In this document: positions 31,866-40,578 of the stretch, one piece after another
Layout: each line of letters begins with the position of its first letter
Numbering within the stretch: the stretch's first letter is position 1
Assembly (NCBI GenBank): GCA_028279625.1
Contig: JANQNM010000079.1
Coordinates: 1 to 43,252 of the forward strand
Reading direction: 5' to 3'
DNA from: Candidatus Nitrosopumilus sp.
GTDB lineage: Archaea; Thermoproteota; Nitrososphaeria; Nitrososphaerales; Nitrosopumilaceae
DNA: 43,252 nucleotides
Notes under the pieces: model-generated
Database searches by the model: none
What the model was told of the DNA's origin: nothing
What the model saw: the letters and a program-made list of their open reading frames with translations, nothing else
Position numbers and translations under genes: made by a program

Positions 31866-32462
31866 ATGGGAATTGATCCTAATGTAGTGATATCTTCTAT
31901 TGCAATTATTGTAGCCATAGGTGGAATTATAATGACAGGCATATTGACTAGAAATTCAAATAAACTAACACAACAATCTAATGAATTACTAGAAATAGAA
32001 TTAAAATCAAAACTACGTCCAATGTTTAAACTTATTTTTAATCTAGTTTCTCCACAACATAATGAACATTTGATCACTTTTGATGTAGACATAAAAAATT
32101 ATGGAACAGTTCCAGCAAGAAAAATCATAACTAAATCTAATAAAACAAACAATACACATCTAATTGAAATAACAAAAGAAAATGATGAATTAACAACATC
32201 CTTTCCGATAGGAACAATTCAAAATGAAGGATCTGTAAGATTTGTACGAGAGATAGAGAAAACTGAACAAATCCCTATGTGTTATTTCATCTGGTTTGAA
32301 TATTATTATCTTGATAAAAAAGAAGAAACTGTAGTACTATGTACAATTAATCAAAAAAATTGGGCTGACGTTCAACAAAAATGGTTTATTCAAGAAGACA
32401 TCGATGAAGCCAGACAAGAATGGAACAATATTCGAACTGGCAAACGTTCTGCTTCTATTTAA
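31866..32462 (+). CDS. Membrane-anchored hypothetical protein
   Basis: This 198-aa protein has one N-terminal helix (VVISSIAIIVAIGGIIMTGIL), a short coiled stretch and a beta-rich domain (FDVDIKNYGTVPARKIITK, FPIGTIQNEGSVRFVREIE) ending in a charged tail. It matches the general pattern of small proteins with a membrane anchor and a cytosolic beta domain often found in mobile or defence-linked genes, but no family was recognised. It is the first gene of the AT-rich block of unknown genes. Confidence 0.75.
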   Translation: MGIDPNVVISSIAIIVAIGGIIMTGILTRNSNKLTQQSNELLEIELKSKLRPMFKLIFNLVSPQHNEHLITFDVDIKNYGTVPARKIITKSNKTNNTHLIEITKENDELTTSFPIGTIQNEGSVRFVREIEKTEQIPMCYFIWFEYYYLDKKEETVVLCTINQKNWADVQQKWFIQEDIDEARQEWNNIRTGKRSASI

Positions 32463-32535
32463 CACAACTATTCTATTACCACTATATATGCCCATACAAC
32501 AATTCATGAAATTATTTTCTTCTTTGTTTCTTAAA

Positions 32536-32647
32536 GATCAAATCTGCCAAGGTTTGATCTGCTCAACATGTATGAAATAGATTTCATATTTAGACGAAAA
32601 ATATGGAAAGATTATCGTGTTTTATGATTCAACAAATATTGAATCAT
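32536..32647. repeat. Three consecutive perfect inverted repeats
   Basis: GATCAAA/TTTGATC (32536-32542, 32553-32559), TATGAAAT/ATTTCATA (32571-32578, 32581-32588) and ATGATTCAA/TTGAATCAT (32624-32632, 32639-32647). All three arms pair perfectly. They fill the gap between 32462 and 32721, so a structured RNA or a cluster of operators is possible. Confidence 0.6.
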
Positions 32648-32720
32648 GATTACTAAATACAACTTAAGTTCGGGCAAATAATCAAAAATTTATTAGCACA
32701 GTCTTCAAGGTTTGTTTAAT

Positions 32721-33401
32721 ATGGTCTCATTTGATGAATTGAATAAAAATGACAATACTCTGGTAATGCATTATACAACTACTTTACTAGATTCTGATCC
32801 CACTCTGATAACAGGAATATCTATTAAAATTCTTAATGAAGAACAAACAGATGCTATTGCCACTGATGATGAAAAAGAGAATCTACAATGGTTACTAAAT
32901 TATCTTAAAGAAAAACAAAATTATAAAATTATTACCTGGAATCAAACTTCAGAAAAATATGGACCTCTTCACATTATATCTCGTTGTAAAGAACATGGTT
33001 TAGATTATGAATACATTCAAGTTAATAATTTTATTGACCTAGACGAAATGCTCAATGAAGAATATGGGAAACCATATCTCAAATGTCCTCGAAATATAAT
33101 GAGTTCAAAATTCATTACATTAGCTAATAAAAATAATATTACCATCACAGATGCACAACCAGGATTAATGGAAATTATTCTTTACTATCAAAAAAACTAC
33201 AAATCAATCAAATCTTCGGTTTCACGAAAAACCAAAATCCTTTCACATATTCTTGAATATCAATTAAAAGGAGAACTAAAAGTAGATTGGACTCAGAAAA
33301 GAATAACAAAATTTCTAAAAAAGAAACGAGTAATTGGCCCAACAGTTATAGCTATCCTAATATCTGCCCTTTTTTTAATGATTGATAGAATATTTCCTTA
33401 A
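32721..33401 (+). CDS. Hypothetical protein with C-terminal membrane anchor
   Basis: This protein is 226 aa from the ATG at 32721 (the track start at 32712 is a TTG). The main domain alternates strands and helices (LVMHYTTTLLDSDP, YKIITWNQTSEKYGPLHIISRCKEHGL), loosely like an RNase H/DnaQ-type fold, but catalytic acids cannot be assigned. A Lys/Arg-rich stretch is followed by a single C-terminal helix (VIGPTVIAILISALFLMI), which makes it a tail-anchored protein. Function unknown. Confidence 0.7.
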   Translation: MVSFDELNKNDNTLVMHYTTTLLDSDPTLITGISIKILNEEQTDAIATDDEKENLQWLLNYLKEKQNYKIITWNQTSEKYGPLHIISRCKEHGLDYEYIQVNNFIDLDEMLNEEYGKPYLKCPRNIMSSKFITLANKNNITITDAQPGLMEIILYYQKNYKSIKSSVSRKTKILSHILEYQLKGELKVDWTQKRITKFLKKKRVIGPTVIAILISALFLMIDRIFP

Positions 33402-33468
33402 TTTTTAAAATTTAGTAATGTGGAACCTCAACATAATAGAAGGAGAAATAGGTGTACTCTAAAAAGCA

Positions 33469-33927
33469 TTGAACCGAAATAAATTAAAAAAATATCAATT
33501 AATTAACTTTTTAAGTTATTTAATATACGGAATATCCTTTTTTGGATTTTCGTATATAATTATAACACAGGTTAGATTCTATTTAAGAGAATTTCTACAG
33601 GTTAACGATGCAGACATTCTAATAATTTTTCAGCTATTGGGAGTTCTTTTGTGGATATCTATTCTTACAAATTTTTCAGCTAGAATTTATCATCACTGTA
33701 ATGAATTTCTTTTTAATATATTATATCATAAAAAAATTATGCCTATGAATGATAATGATAAAAAACATGCAATTATGGTTACACGGATGTTTGCCACTGC
33801 ATTTATTGTAGTAGGTTATACATTTGCTTTAGAATCTGTTGATTATTTTCTTTACGACAATGATTTATTATGTTTGAGATTCAATGATTCGGTTTCATCC
33901 TTTGAAGTGTTGACTTGTTTGATATAA
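33469..33927 (+). CDS. Small polytopic membrane protein
   Basis: This 152-aa protein starts at TTG 33469. Three helices are visible (LSYLIYGISFFGFSYIIIT, ILIIFQLLGVLLWISILTNF, MFATAFIVVGYTFAL), with a His-rich loop (RIYHHCNEF). No family was recognised. It lies 68 nt after the tail-anchored protein gene on the same strand, so the two are likely co-transcribed and may form a membrane complex. Confidence 0.65.
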   Translation: MNRNKLKKYQLINFLSYLIYGISFFGFSYIIITQVRFYLREFLQVNDADILIIFQLLGVLLWISILTNFSARIYHHCNEFLFNILYHKKIMPMNDNDKKHAIMVTRMFATAFIVVGYTFALESVDYFLYDNDLLCLRFNDSVSSFEVLTCLI

Positions 33928-34113
33928 TTATTCTATAAGAAATCTTCAAAACCATACTTTGGAATAATTTGCCAAAACTAGTAAAGAATACAAGTGAGAG
34001 AATTTTTAATTAAATAAATTATCTTCTTTTCCAATTTATTTTTCTTATGTTCTTTTTGCGATCAACAATCAATAGGTTTGAATCATTTTTGAATTTGGAT
34101 AAGATTTGGAAAT

Positions 34114-34524
34114 TTAGTTTGATTTATCGTCTTGATTAGGTTTGGACGACAAGATAATTCGTAATTCCTTCAAATTTTTTCTAAACAAACTATACCCTAA
34201 AAATGAACAAATTACTCCTGAAACTACTCCAATTAACATCAAGTCTTGAAATGCGTAATTCATAGAGGTTGCAGGTAGAGTTTGAATATAGAATAAAGTA
34301 GGAATAGAATTAACAAATTGTGCAATCGCTAAAACGCCTAATACTACTGCAAGTCCTAAAGAAGGAATAGAAGTAAGAAGTATGATTTTTTCCTTATGAT
34401 TGTAATTGGATAATTTTTTGTTAAGAAATTGTCTATAACCAGAAAGAGTGAAAGGTAATTGCAATAATGTAATAACAGAAGCAATTAAAGCAATAATCCA
34501 AAGATTATCTTCGAACATATTCAT
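34114..34524 (-). CDS. Three-helix membrane protein
   Basis: This 136-aa protein has an N-terminal helix (LWIIALIASVITLLQLPFTL), a middle helix (IPSLGLAVVLGVLAIAQFV) and a third (LMLIGVVSGVICSFLGYSLF), with a charged C-terminal tail. No motif or family was recognised. It lies alone, convergent with the gene at 33469. Confidence 0.7.
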   Translation of the reverse strand: MNMFEDNLWIIALIASVITLLQLPFTLSGYRQFLNKKLSNYNHKEKIILLTSIPSLGLAVVLGVLAIAQFVNSIPTLFYIQTLPATSMNYAFQDLMLIGVVSGVICSFLGYSLFRKNLKELRIILSSKPNQDDKSN

Positions 34525-34817
34525 GTTTCACAAATATCATAAATAAGATTTTAGCAATTTTTCCATGTTTTACACACAAATCATGGAATTTTTTTCCGAA
34601 TTCGAATCTTCAAGATTTGAACATTAATTCTCTTATGGAGTTGCTAATTTGGTTCAAATCTCTAAGCATTAAAGGAAATAATCTATAGTTCAAAATACTA
34701 GATTTATCAACGTAATTCTCTTGTTTGATAAGATGTATGCTTCTAGTACATGGTGATGAAACTTAGGCACGGATTAGATTGGATCCTTAAAATATGTATT
34801 TTGTAATATAATAAAAA
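34525..34817. other. Gap with copy 1 of a 40-bp dispersed repeat
   Basis: 34624-34663 (TTAATTCTCT ... GGTTCAAATCTCT) resembles 38179-38219, and a shared AATCTATA follows in both about 15 nt later. AATCTTCAAGATT (34605-34617) is an odd palindrome of the short AAGATTTGAA family. No gene is seen. Confidence 0.5.
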
Positions 34818-35699
34818 ATGTCCGAAGATATGAAAAAAAAATTCGAATATGACTTTGAAGCATTTGGTATTGCTATTAGAGAAGAGGAGTTTAAAGAAGC
34901 AAATATTTTTGCTAATAGAATTATGAGCAATGCATACCTATTGGACGGAAAAGATTTTGGAGTTCTTGGTCACATATTAAAAGAAGTTGCAAATGACGGT
35001 ATCAATATATTACAATCAAAAGAACCAAAATTGATTAAAGAATACACACAGAATTCCATAGAATTTTTTGGAAAGATTACTAAAATGATTGAAACTGATT
35101 CAATTAATTTAAAAAATGCATGGAATAATTATTCGGATCATCAAGATAAGACTAAATTATTATTTATGTCTCCGGCAGAATCAAAAGCATATCAAAAAAC
35201 AGACAAAAGCCTATCAAATAAAGTGATTAAAAAATTAATGGAACTTTTAGAAAAAGAGATACAAATTCTAGCGTACAGACCCAATAATTTTTTCCTAGGA
35301 ATGTTAAATGAAATAGGAAGAGTATCTAAAGTAAATGGATTGTATGCATATGATGAACACTTTGTGTCGTTATTGAGGATGATTCAAAAAATAGATGATT
35401 ATGTTAAACAAACATCGTCTGGAAGTGATTTTGTTACTCGTTCAAAAAGAGAAACAATTCAATTAACAGAAAAAATTATTCAAGTATACAAGTCCATAGA
35501 TTCCAAAAATCAACAAGATGAAAAAATTAACGAATTATTGTGGATTTTGATAAAGATTTGGAGAGCATACTTCATTAAGTTTATGGAAGTTGGTCAAGTT
35601 AATTATTCGATGAAAGAAGAACAGGTACCTGGAGATCCTGAGAGATCTAAGTTGGTAGATGAGATTACTAAATATATAGAAAAAGAAATCGGAGTGTAG
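34818..35699 (+). CDS. Hypothetical helical protein
   Basis: This 293-aa, almost fully helical, charged protein has no Cys and no membrane segment. The N-terminus (FEAFGIAIREEEFKEANIFAN) and the rest resemble a helical-repeat scaffold. No family was recognised. It lies 3 nt ahead of the next gene (TAG TAG ATG), so the two form an operon and probably act together. Its codons are strongly AT-biased compared with the backbone genes. Confidence 0.75.
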   Translation: MSEDMKKKFEYDFEAFGIAIREEEFKEANIFANRIMSNAYLLDGKDFGVLGHILKEVANDGINILQSKEPKLIKEYTQNSIEFFGKITKMIETDSINLKNAWNNYSDHQDKTKLLFMSPAESKAYQKTDKSLSNKVIKKLMELLEKEIQILAYRPNNFFLGMLNEIGRVSKVNGLYAYDEHFVSLLRMIQKIDDYVKQTSSGSDFVTRSKRETIQLTEKIIQVYKSIDSKNQQDEKINELLWILIKIWRAYFIKFMEVGQVNYSMKEEQVPGDPERSKLVDEITKYIEKEIGV

Positions 35700-35702
35700 T
35701 AG

Positions 35703-36629
35703 ATGAACCTCGAAGTTATTTTAAAAGATGAAATTGCAAAAAATCATGCTCAATTTTTAAATGCACCAAAAAATACCCAGAAAATACTTGTTAAGAAATT
35801 GATAAAAGAAGCAGTTTCGACATCTCTTAAAACAATAAAACTCCCTCCATTGAAAGATGCATTTCAGCAGAGGATTGATGAATACAAATACAATCGAAGA
35901 AATCAACAATATCGCCGAAAACACAAATTACCAAATTATGAGCTTCTGGAGAGATTATACAAAATACAAAATAAAGATGTAAAAACGGATCGAACAGATT
36001 TCTTTTTGCAGAGAATAAAGATCGATTATGCATCGCTAGGAAAAAGGATTATGGATTTGGTATCAAATACGGAACGAAAAACTCACATTAGTTATGGAAA
36101 TTATTCCAAAAACCAACTTCCAAAAGAATCATGTTTCTTTAAATTTTATGAAATAGACCAAACAATATTTGAATCTGAAAAAGGTACAAGGAATGAAATA
36201 ACTCGTTTTAAATACAAACTGTTGGATCCAATTCACAAATCATTACTAATCTCAGAAAAAACAAACATGAAAACAATACAAAGTGCGGACTCGATAAAAC
36301 AAGGATTTACAGAAAATCTGTTTGTATTATATGATTTACAATCATTTCTAAATTTTGTGAATGTGTTAGAAGAAAGATCTAAAACAGACATAGTATTAAA
36401 TGATACAAAAAATTATGCATTTGATGTATTGAAAGAATATTATTTTGAAATTTTCAAATCGCATGGACATCCAATAACAAAAGAAAATACAATGGAATAC
36501 ATTTTAGAAAATGATGAGTTCAGAATACTTTCAGAGGAAAATCCATTAACGCAGGGATTTACCATGCTTTTAGCAAACTCTATACAAATCCCAGACATAA
36601 TTGAGTTAATAGAAAACGAACACTGTTAG
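35703..36629 (+). CDS. Hypothetical protein in operon with 34818
   Basis: This 308-aa soluble protein has a basic N-terminal third (LKDAFQQRIDEYKYNRRNQQYRRKHK) that could contact nucleic acid and a mixed C-terminal part. There is no recognisable catalytic motif and no membrane segment. It follows its partner gene by 3 nt and is convergent with the gene at 36633. A role in element maintenance or defence is possible from the setting, but nothing in the sequence proves it. Confidence 0.75.
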   Translation: MNLEVILKDEIAKNHAQFLNAPKNTQKILVKKLIKEAVSTSLKTIKLPPLKDAFQQRIDEYKYNRRNQQYRRKHKLPNYELLERLYKIQNKDVKTDRTDFFLQRIKIDYASLGKRIMDLVSNTERKTHISYGNYSKNQLPKESCFFKFYEIDQTIFESEKGTRNEITRFKYKLLDPIHKSLLISEKTNMKTIQSADSIKQGFTENLFVLYDLQSFLNFVNVLEERSKTDIVLNDTKNYAFDVLKEYYFEIFKSHGHPITKENTMEYILENDEFRILSEENPLTQGFTMLLANSIQIPDIIELIENEHC

Positions 36630-36632
36630 AAA

Positions 36633-37043
36633 TTATTTAAATTTGTAATCCAAATTTGTTTTTGCAACAATTCTACAAATTATGATGAAAAGTTGATTGA
36701 TATCAGTGGAACCATTTTTAGTTAGTTTTGAAAGATGTTTGAATCCCTTATGCATTGCTTTTACAATTAGTGATTTATCAATAATCTGTAACGAAATTAT
36801 ATCACGTTCATGAGGAAAGAGTCCTCCCCTGTCTAATCTATGTTCAACAGAGATTACAGATTGAGCAATTTTTCGACCAAGACATTTTTGAAAAGCAGTA
36901 TATTGATCAAGATATTTTTCTTTTTTGAGTTGATTATTGGTGCATTTCATCAAAGTATTTCCAAGAAGTTCGCTTTCATAATAATCACCTAAAATATCAG
37001 AAGTGGCATTTACAAATTCAGATTCAGAGTTGGATAAAAGCAT
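36633..37043 (-). CDS. Hypothetical small helical protein
   Basis: This 136-aa soluble protein is rich in Ser, Leu and Lys with four Cys. A conserved-looking centre reads AQSVISVEHRLDRGGLFPHERD. No family was recognised. It follows the membrane protein gene at 37059 by 15 nt on the same strand, so the pair is likely an operon of a membrane and a soluble component. It is convergent with 35703. Confidence 0.7.
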   Translation of the reverse strand: MLLSNSESEFVNATSDILGDYYESELLGNTLMKCTNNQLKKEKYLDQYTAFQKCLGRKIAQSVISVEHRLDRGGLFPHERDIISLQIIDKSLIVKAMHKGFKHLSKLTKNGSTDINQLFIIICRIVAKTNLDYKFK

Positions 37044-37058
37044 AAGAAATAGAAATAG

Positions 37059-37463
37059 CTAATCAGATAAATTTTCTTCTATGTTTTTTACAGGACGTGT
37101 TAATAGCCCCATAGAAATTCCAATTGAAGGTAGTGCTCCAAATTGAATAATCTGAAGTAAAAATGACTCAAAATTGATAAAATCGGGAGAATTAGGTAAA
37201 GAAATTAAACCAAATAGGGACAAAATTACAAGAGCAGTAAAGTTTCCGCCTATGATTGATGTAAGAAATATTGAAAAAAAGTATTTGATTTTTTTCTGAG
37301 AAGAATAAATAGATACAAAAGAAACTATGGTTAACATCACCAGAGTCAAAATTAGAACCTCGCTTATAGACATTGAAGAAAATACCTCTTCAATGTCCTT
37401 GTTAACAACAACCTCGACAAGGCCTATTATTATAGGCAAAAAAATTACTATAATTTTATGCAC
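37059..37463 (-). CDS. Four-helix membrane protein
   Basis: This 134-aa protein has helices at IIVIFLPIIIGLVEVVV, VLILTLVMLTIVSFVSIY, SIFLTSIIGGNFTALVILSLFGL and IIQFGALPSIGISMGLL. No transporter or enzyme motif was recognised. It is first in a likely two-gene operon with 36633. Its AT-rich codons match the neighbouring unknown genes. Confidence 0.7.
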   Translation of the reverse strand: MHKIIVIFLPIIIGLVEVVVNKDIEEVFSSMSISEVLILTLVMLTIVSFVSIYSSQKKIKYFFSIFLTSIIGGNFTALVILSLFGLISLPNSPDFINFESFLLQIIQFGALPSIGISMGLLTRPVKNIEENLSD

Positions 37464-37550
37464 AATACCTTCTATAGTTATTCATATATGAATTTCAATA
37501 TAAAGTAGGAATATTAGAATAATCATGATTTTTCTAGAACAATAACATAC

Positions 37551-38177
37551 CTATCTCTGAATGTCGTGGCTACTGTCAAAAATATCGTATAATTTTTTTT
37601 GTCTGTATATTACGAGCGCTACAAAGACAGCTATTGCACTGCCTCCATACATATACATGAATTCTGGCCTATCATCATTCATAGAATCTATTGAAAATGA
37701 GATAAGCACAGCAATAATTAGCAATAGAAAATTAAATTGTGTGTTAAAATATGCAAGTTTTCTTTCTCTACTATAATTTCTCTGACGATATTTCTTGTTA
37801 AATATTATTGTCAGCATCAAACGAATTCCTAAAGGAAGCATGATTACTCCATAAATAAAGTCAATTATCAATAACTGAATTTTTGGTTGTATTTCTTGCT
37901 TCATCTCATCACTTAGTGAGATATAATCCGTAATGCCCTGACTATCAAACTCTGCTTTTAGTCCAAAAGCTAAAACTAAAGCAATGATTCCTGTGATAAT
38001 CATTGATGATGCAACTGTAGATTTGAAAGCATCATGTTCTATCAGCCGGTTTATTGTACGCATATGGAATTTTAATCTAGATTGACTTTTGATTGTTACT
38101 AATCTTGTAATTTGTAAATTTCTAACATAGACAATCAATCGTTTTGATAAATTATTTTCTAATATCTTAAGATACAA
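37551..38177 (-). CDS. Polytopic membrane protein, start uncertain
   Basis: The track ORF gives 208 aa, but the ATG at 38063 (MRTINRLIEHDAF ..., 170 aa) is more plausible, because the upstream codons are basic and unstructured and the far end enters a dispersed repeat. Four helices are visible: STVASSMIITGIIALVLAFGL, IQLLIIDFIYGVIMLPLGI, FNFLLLIIAVLISFSI and MYGGSAIAVFVALVIY. No family recognised. Confidence 0.65.
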   Translation of the reverse strand: MYLKILENNLSKRLIVYVRNLQITRLVTIKSQSRLKFHMRTINRLIEHDAFKSTVASSMIITGIIALVLAFGLKAEFDSQGITDYISLSDEMKQEIQPKIQLLIIDFIYGVIMLPLGIRLMLTIIFNKKYRQRNYSRERKLAYFNTQFNFLLLIIAVLISFSIDSMNDDRPEFMYMYGGSAIAVFVALVIYRQKKLYDIFDSSHDIQR

Positions 38178-38235
38178 CTTAATTCTCTCATAGAGACTTA
38201 CGGTTTAGTTCAAATCTCTTTGAAGATTAAAAAAT
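38178..38235. repeat. Copy 2 of the 40-bp dispersed repeat
   Basis: 38179-38219 (TTAATTCTCT ... AGTTCAAATCTCT) resembles 34624-34663, with 14 of the last 15 bases identical. It lies between the membrane protein gene and the AbrB-type gene. Confidence 0.45.
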
Positions 38236-38403
38236 CTATAACTCTGCATCGGTCTTAAGATACAATCGATCATTTTCTTCTACAAAAATTATTGAATCTC
38301 CGTTTTTGAGATCATATTTTTCTCTAACTTTCTTGGGAATTGTAATTTGATACTTGTAGGTAATTGTAGTCATTCCTAAAATTTCATTTTTTGTTCCTTT
38401 CAA
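38236..38403 (-). CDS. AbrB/MazE-type looped-hinge DNA-binding protein
   Basis: This ORF is absent from the track. From the TTG at 38403 (55 aa) or the ATG at 38373 (45 aa) it reads MTTITYKYQITIPKKVREKY ... NGDSIIFVEENDRLYLK. It has the swapped-hairpin AbrB pattern (V/I-x-x-K-x-Q-I-T-I-P-K-x-V-R-E ... GD-x-I). The product should be a dimeric DNA-binding regulator. The N-terminal part encoded from the TTG (KNEILGM) resembles the lead found in archaeal family members, so the longer form is given. No toxin gene is adjacent. It is divergent from the cupredoxin gene and could regulate it. Confidence 0.85.
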   Translation of the reverse strand: MKGTKNEILGMTTITYKYQITIPKKVREKYDLKNGDSIIFVEENDRLYLKTDAEL

Positions 38404-38473
38404 TTCTTTTTCCCCTTACTAGTATGAAAAGTAAGTAAGATTGATTAATTAGACCAAGGAAAGTAAGGAGAAT

Positions 38474-39691
38474 ATGGAAAATAAGGTAAAATCAAGTTTA
38501 TTTTTACTAATTTTTTTCATAGCAACAACTCCAATACTATCATTTGCAGATGATTCTGAGATAACCATTGTTCCAGCAGCAGGTTCTGGCGCTCCCGGAT
38601 GTGAAAAAACTGCAGACAAGTGTTACATCCCATATGCAGCATCAATTGGAGTTGGCAGTACTGTAATTTTTTCAAACATTGACACTGCTGCTCATACGTT
38701 CACATCTGGAAACCCTGATGATGGTGCCAATGGGATATTTGATACGGGCATGGTGATGGCAGGAGGTTCGTTTTCTCTAACATTTGACAAAGAAGGAACC
38801 TACAACTATTTTTGCATGCTACATCCTTGGATGACAGGAGTCATTCTTGTTGATGACAACTATTCTCAAAAGCCAAAGTATTCAGACATACATCTGTTCA
38901 CTGACAAGGAATCTTACACAGAAGGTGATACAATCAGGATATTTGGAACTGTGTCAAATAACTTGGGAATGGACATGAGTCTTGTCATAGAAAAACCAGG
39001 AGCAAAAATAATTGCAATTGAACAGCTTGACGTAAAACCAAACAACACATTTGAGACCCATATCAAAATCGGCAAGACATTTGATGTGGATGGTGTTTAC
39101 TCTATCAAAGTGCAATATGGTTCTGAAAATGCAGACTTGGTTGCATTTGAATTTCATCAACTAACCAGAGATACCGTGCCACCGTTGTTGCTTGTACCAT
39201 CTGACATGCTAATTGAGACACTTGATCAAAAAGGAGTGATAGTAGAGTATTCTGTAAAGGCAATAGATGATGTTGACGGAGTATTGGAATCATTTTGCAA
39301 TCCCTCATCTGGAAGCATGTTTCCAGTCGGAGATACAATGGTAACTTGTCAGACATTTGACAATTCTGGCAATGACGCATACAAGTCATTTAGAGTCACA
39401 GTCCAACTTGATGTATCATCTCCTATAATTCCTGACTGGATAAAGGAGGTTTCAGGATTTTGGTGTAATGATGAAATCAATGATGACTCTTTTGTAGAGG
39501 CAATACAGTACCTGATTGAAAATAACGTGATTCATGTGCCTTTGGATTATAATTCAAGCACAAAATCCTCTCAAATTATTCCTGATTGGATAAAAAACAA
39601 TGCATGCTGGTGGTCTGAAAATTTGATCTCAGATGATGACTTTGCCTCTGGACTGGAATATCTGGTAAGACAGGGCATAATTTCTGTGTAA
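38474..39691 (+). CDS. Secreted plastocyanin-like protein with C-terminal repeats
   Basis: This 405-aa protein has a signal peptide (SSLFLLIFFIATTPILSFA). A cupredoxin domain follows (about 28-125) with the type-1 copper ligands His in DTAAHTF and Cys-His-Met in FCMLHPWM. Next is a beta domain (about 135-225), then an HYR-like domain (VPPLLLVPSDMLIE ... GDTMVTCQTFDNSGND). Two copies of a thaumarchaeal surface-protein tail end it, each IPDWIK ... W ... D(D/S)F ... YL ... I. It likely carries electrons or copper outside the membrane. It may use copper supplied or limited by the module at 26-31 kb. It is divergent from the AbrB-type gene. Confidence 0.9.
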   Translation: MENKVKSSLFLLIFFIATTPILSFADDSEITIVPAAGSGAPGCEKTADKCYIPYAASIGVGSTVIFSNIDTAAHTFTSGNPDDGANGIFDTGMVMAGGSFSLTFDKEGTYNYFCMLHPWMTGVILVDDNYSQKPKYSDIHLFTDKESYTEGDTIRIFGTVSNNLGMDMSLVIEKPGAKIIAIEQLDVKPNNTFETHIKIGKTFDVDGVYSIKVQYGSENADLVAFEFHQLTRDTVPPLLLVPSDMLIETLDQKGVIVEYSVKAIDDVDGVLESFCNPSSGSMFPVGDTMVTCQTFDNSGNDAYKSFRVTVQLDVSSPIIPDWIKEVSGFWCNDEINDDSFVEAIQYLIENNVIHVPLDYNSSTKSSQIIPDWIKNNACWWSENLISDDDFASGLEYLVRQGIISV

Positions 39692-40578
39692 ATCCTAGAT
39701 GTTTGTGCCTTACCATCTTTTTTAATCTTAATCAATGATACCAAATTTTGCATCTATTGAGATTTCTATTCTTGAAAAAAGATAGCGTAAGAATTTTTTA
39801 TAAATAAAAATAATTTATAAATTAATTCTTGCTCATCGATGGGACCTAATGAAACAATGAATAGGCACAAATTCAAAGAATCATTTTCATTGATATGTCA
39901 TTGATAAGGTTAAATGAATCATTAATGGTTTTGCTCATGCCTAATCAGTTCATCATTAATGACCATTAACGAACTGAATTGCATCCCTTGTGGGATCGAG
40001 GCTAATTCAACTAAAATTCATTGATAATGGCATCAATGAATCATTAATACAACAATGAATAGGCACAAATTCAAAACATTATTTGCATCAATGAATCATT
40101 AATGAAGCATCTATTGAGATTCTTTTGCAAGCATACAAAAGATACAATGAATTTGTGCCTGTCAAAATTCCATCCTTGAAAAAAGATAAACTGAGAATTT
40201 TTTATAAATAAAAATAATTTATAAATTAATTCTTGTCCATAGATACAGTATCGATACAACCTTGCTTCGGCACAAATTATCACCCTTGCTGGTGTCGATA
40301 CTAAAAAGATAGGTAAGGTATGGGTAAGAGATGGTAAGATCTTAGCAGCTGTAGAATCAAGGCTAATTCGATTAAAGATGGCATATCTTGGCAAAACCTT
40401 GGTAAGGTATGACAAGATCTTACAAAAGATGCTGTATCCTTTGAGTATCTTCTTGTAAGGATAGAAAAGATAGAATGAATATGTGCGTACAAAAATTATA
40501 TCCTTGAAAAAAGATAGAGTGTGAATTTTTTATAAATTATTTCGGATTTTTTATAAATTAAATTTTTTATAAATAATT
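39692..40578. repeat. Iteron-like repeat region beside the integrase
   Basis: No gene is seen in these 887 bp. A 61-bp AT-rich box (CTTGAAAAAAGATA ... AATTAATTCTTG) occurs at 39771-39831 and 40175-40235 with about five mismatches; its first part recurs at 40503. Between boxes 1 and 2 lie words of the CAATGAATCATTAATG/TCATTGAT type, an exact 24-bp repeat (39854-39877, 40052-40075) and its 12-bp inverse (40149-40160). Between boxes 2 and 3 the words change to GGTAAGGTATG, TAAGATCTTA and GTATCGATAC. AGGCTAATTC occurs once in each unit. It could be an origin, arm-type integrase sites or partition sites. Confidence 0.7.

Noticed and set aside
40071-40492. ORFs 40071-40415(-) and 40301-40492(-)
   Set aside because: They run through the repeat boxes and iterons and have no protein-like features.
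39692-40578. CRISPR array
   Set aside because: Repeats are unequal, differently spaced and partly inverted, without regular unique spacers or cas genes.
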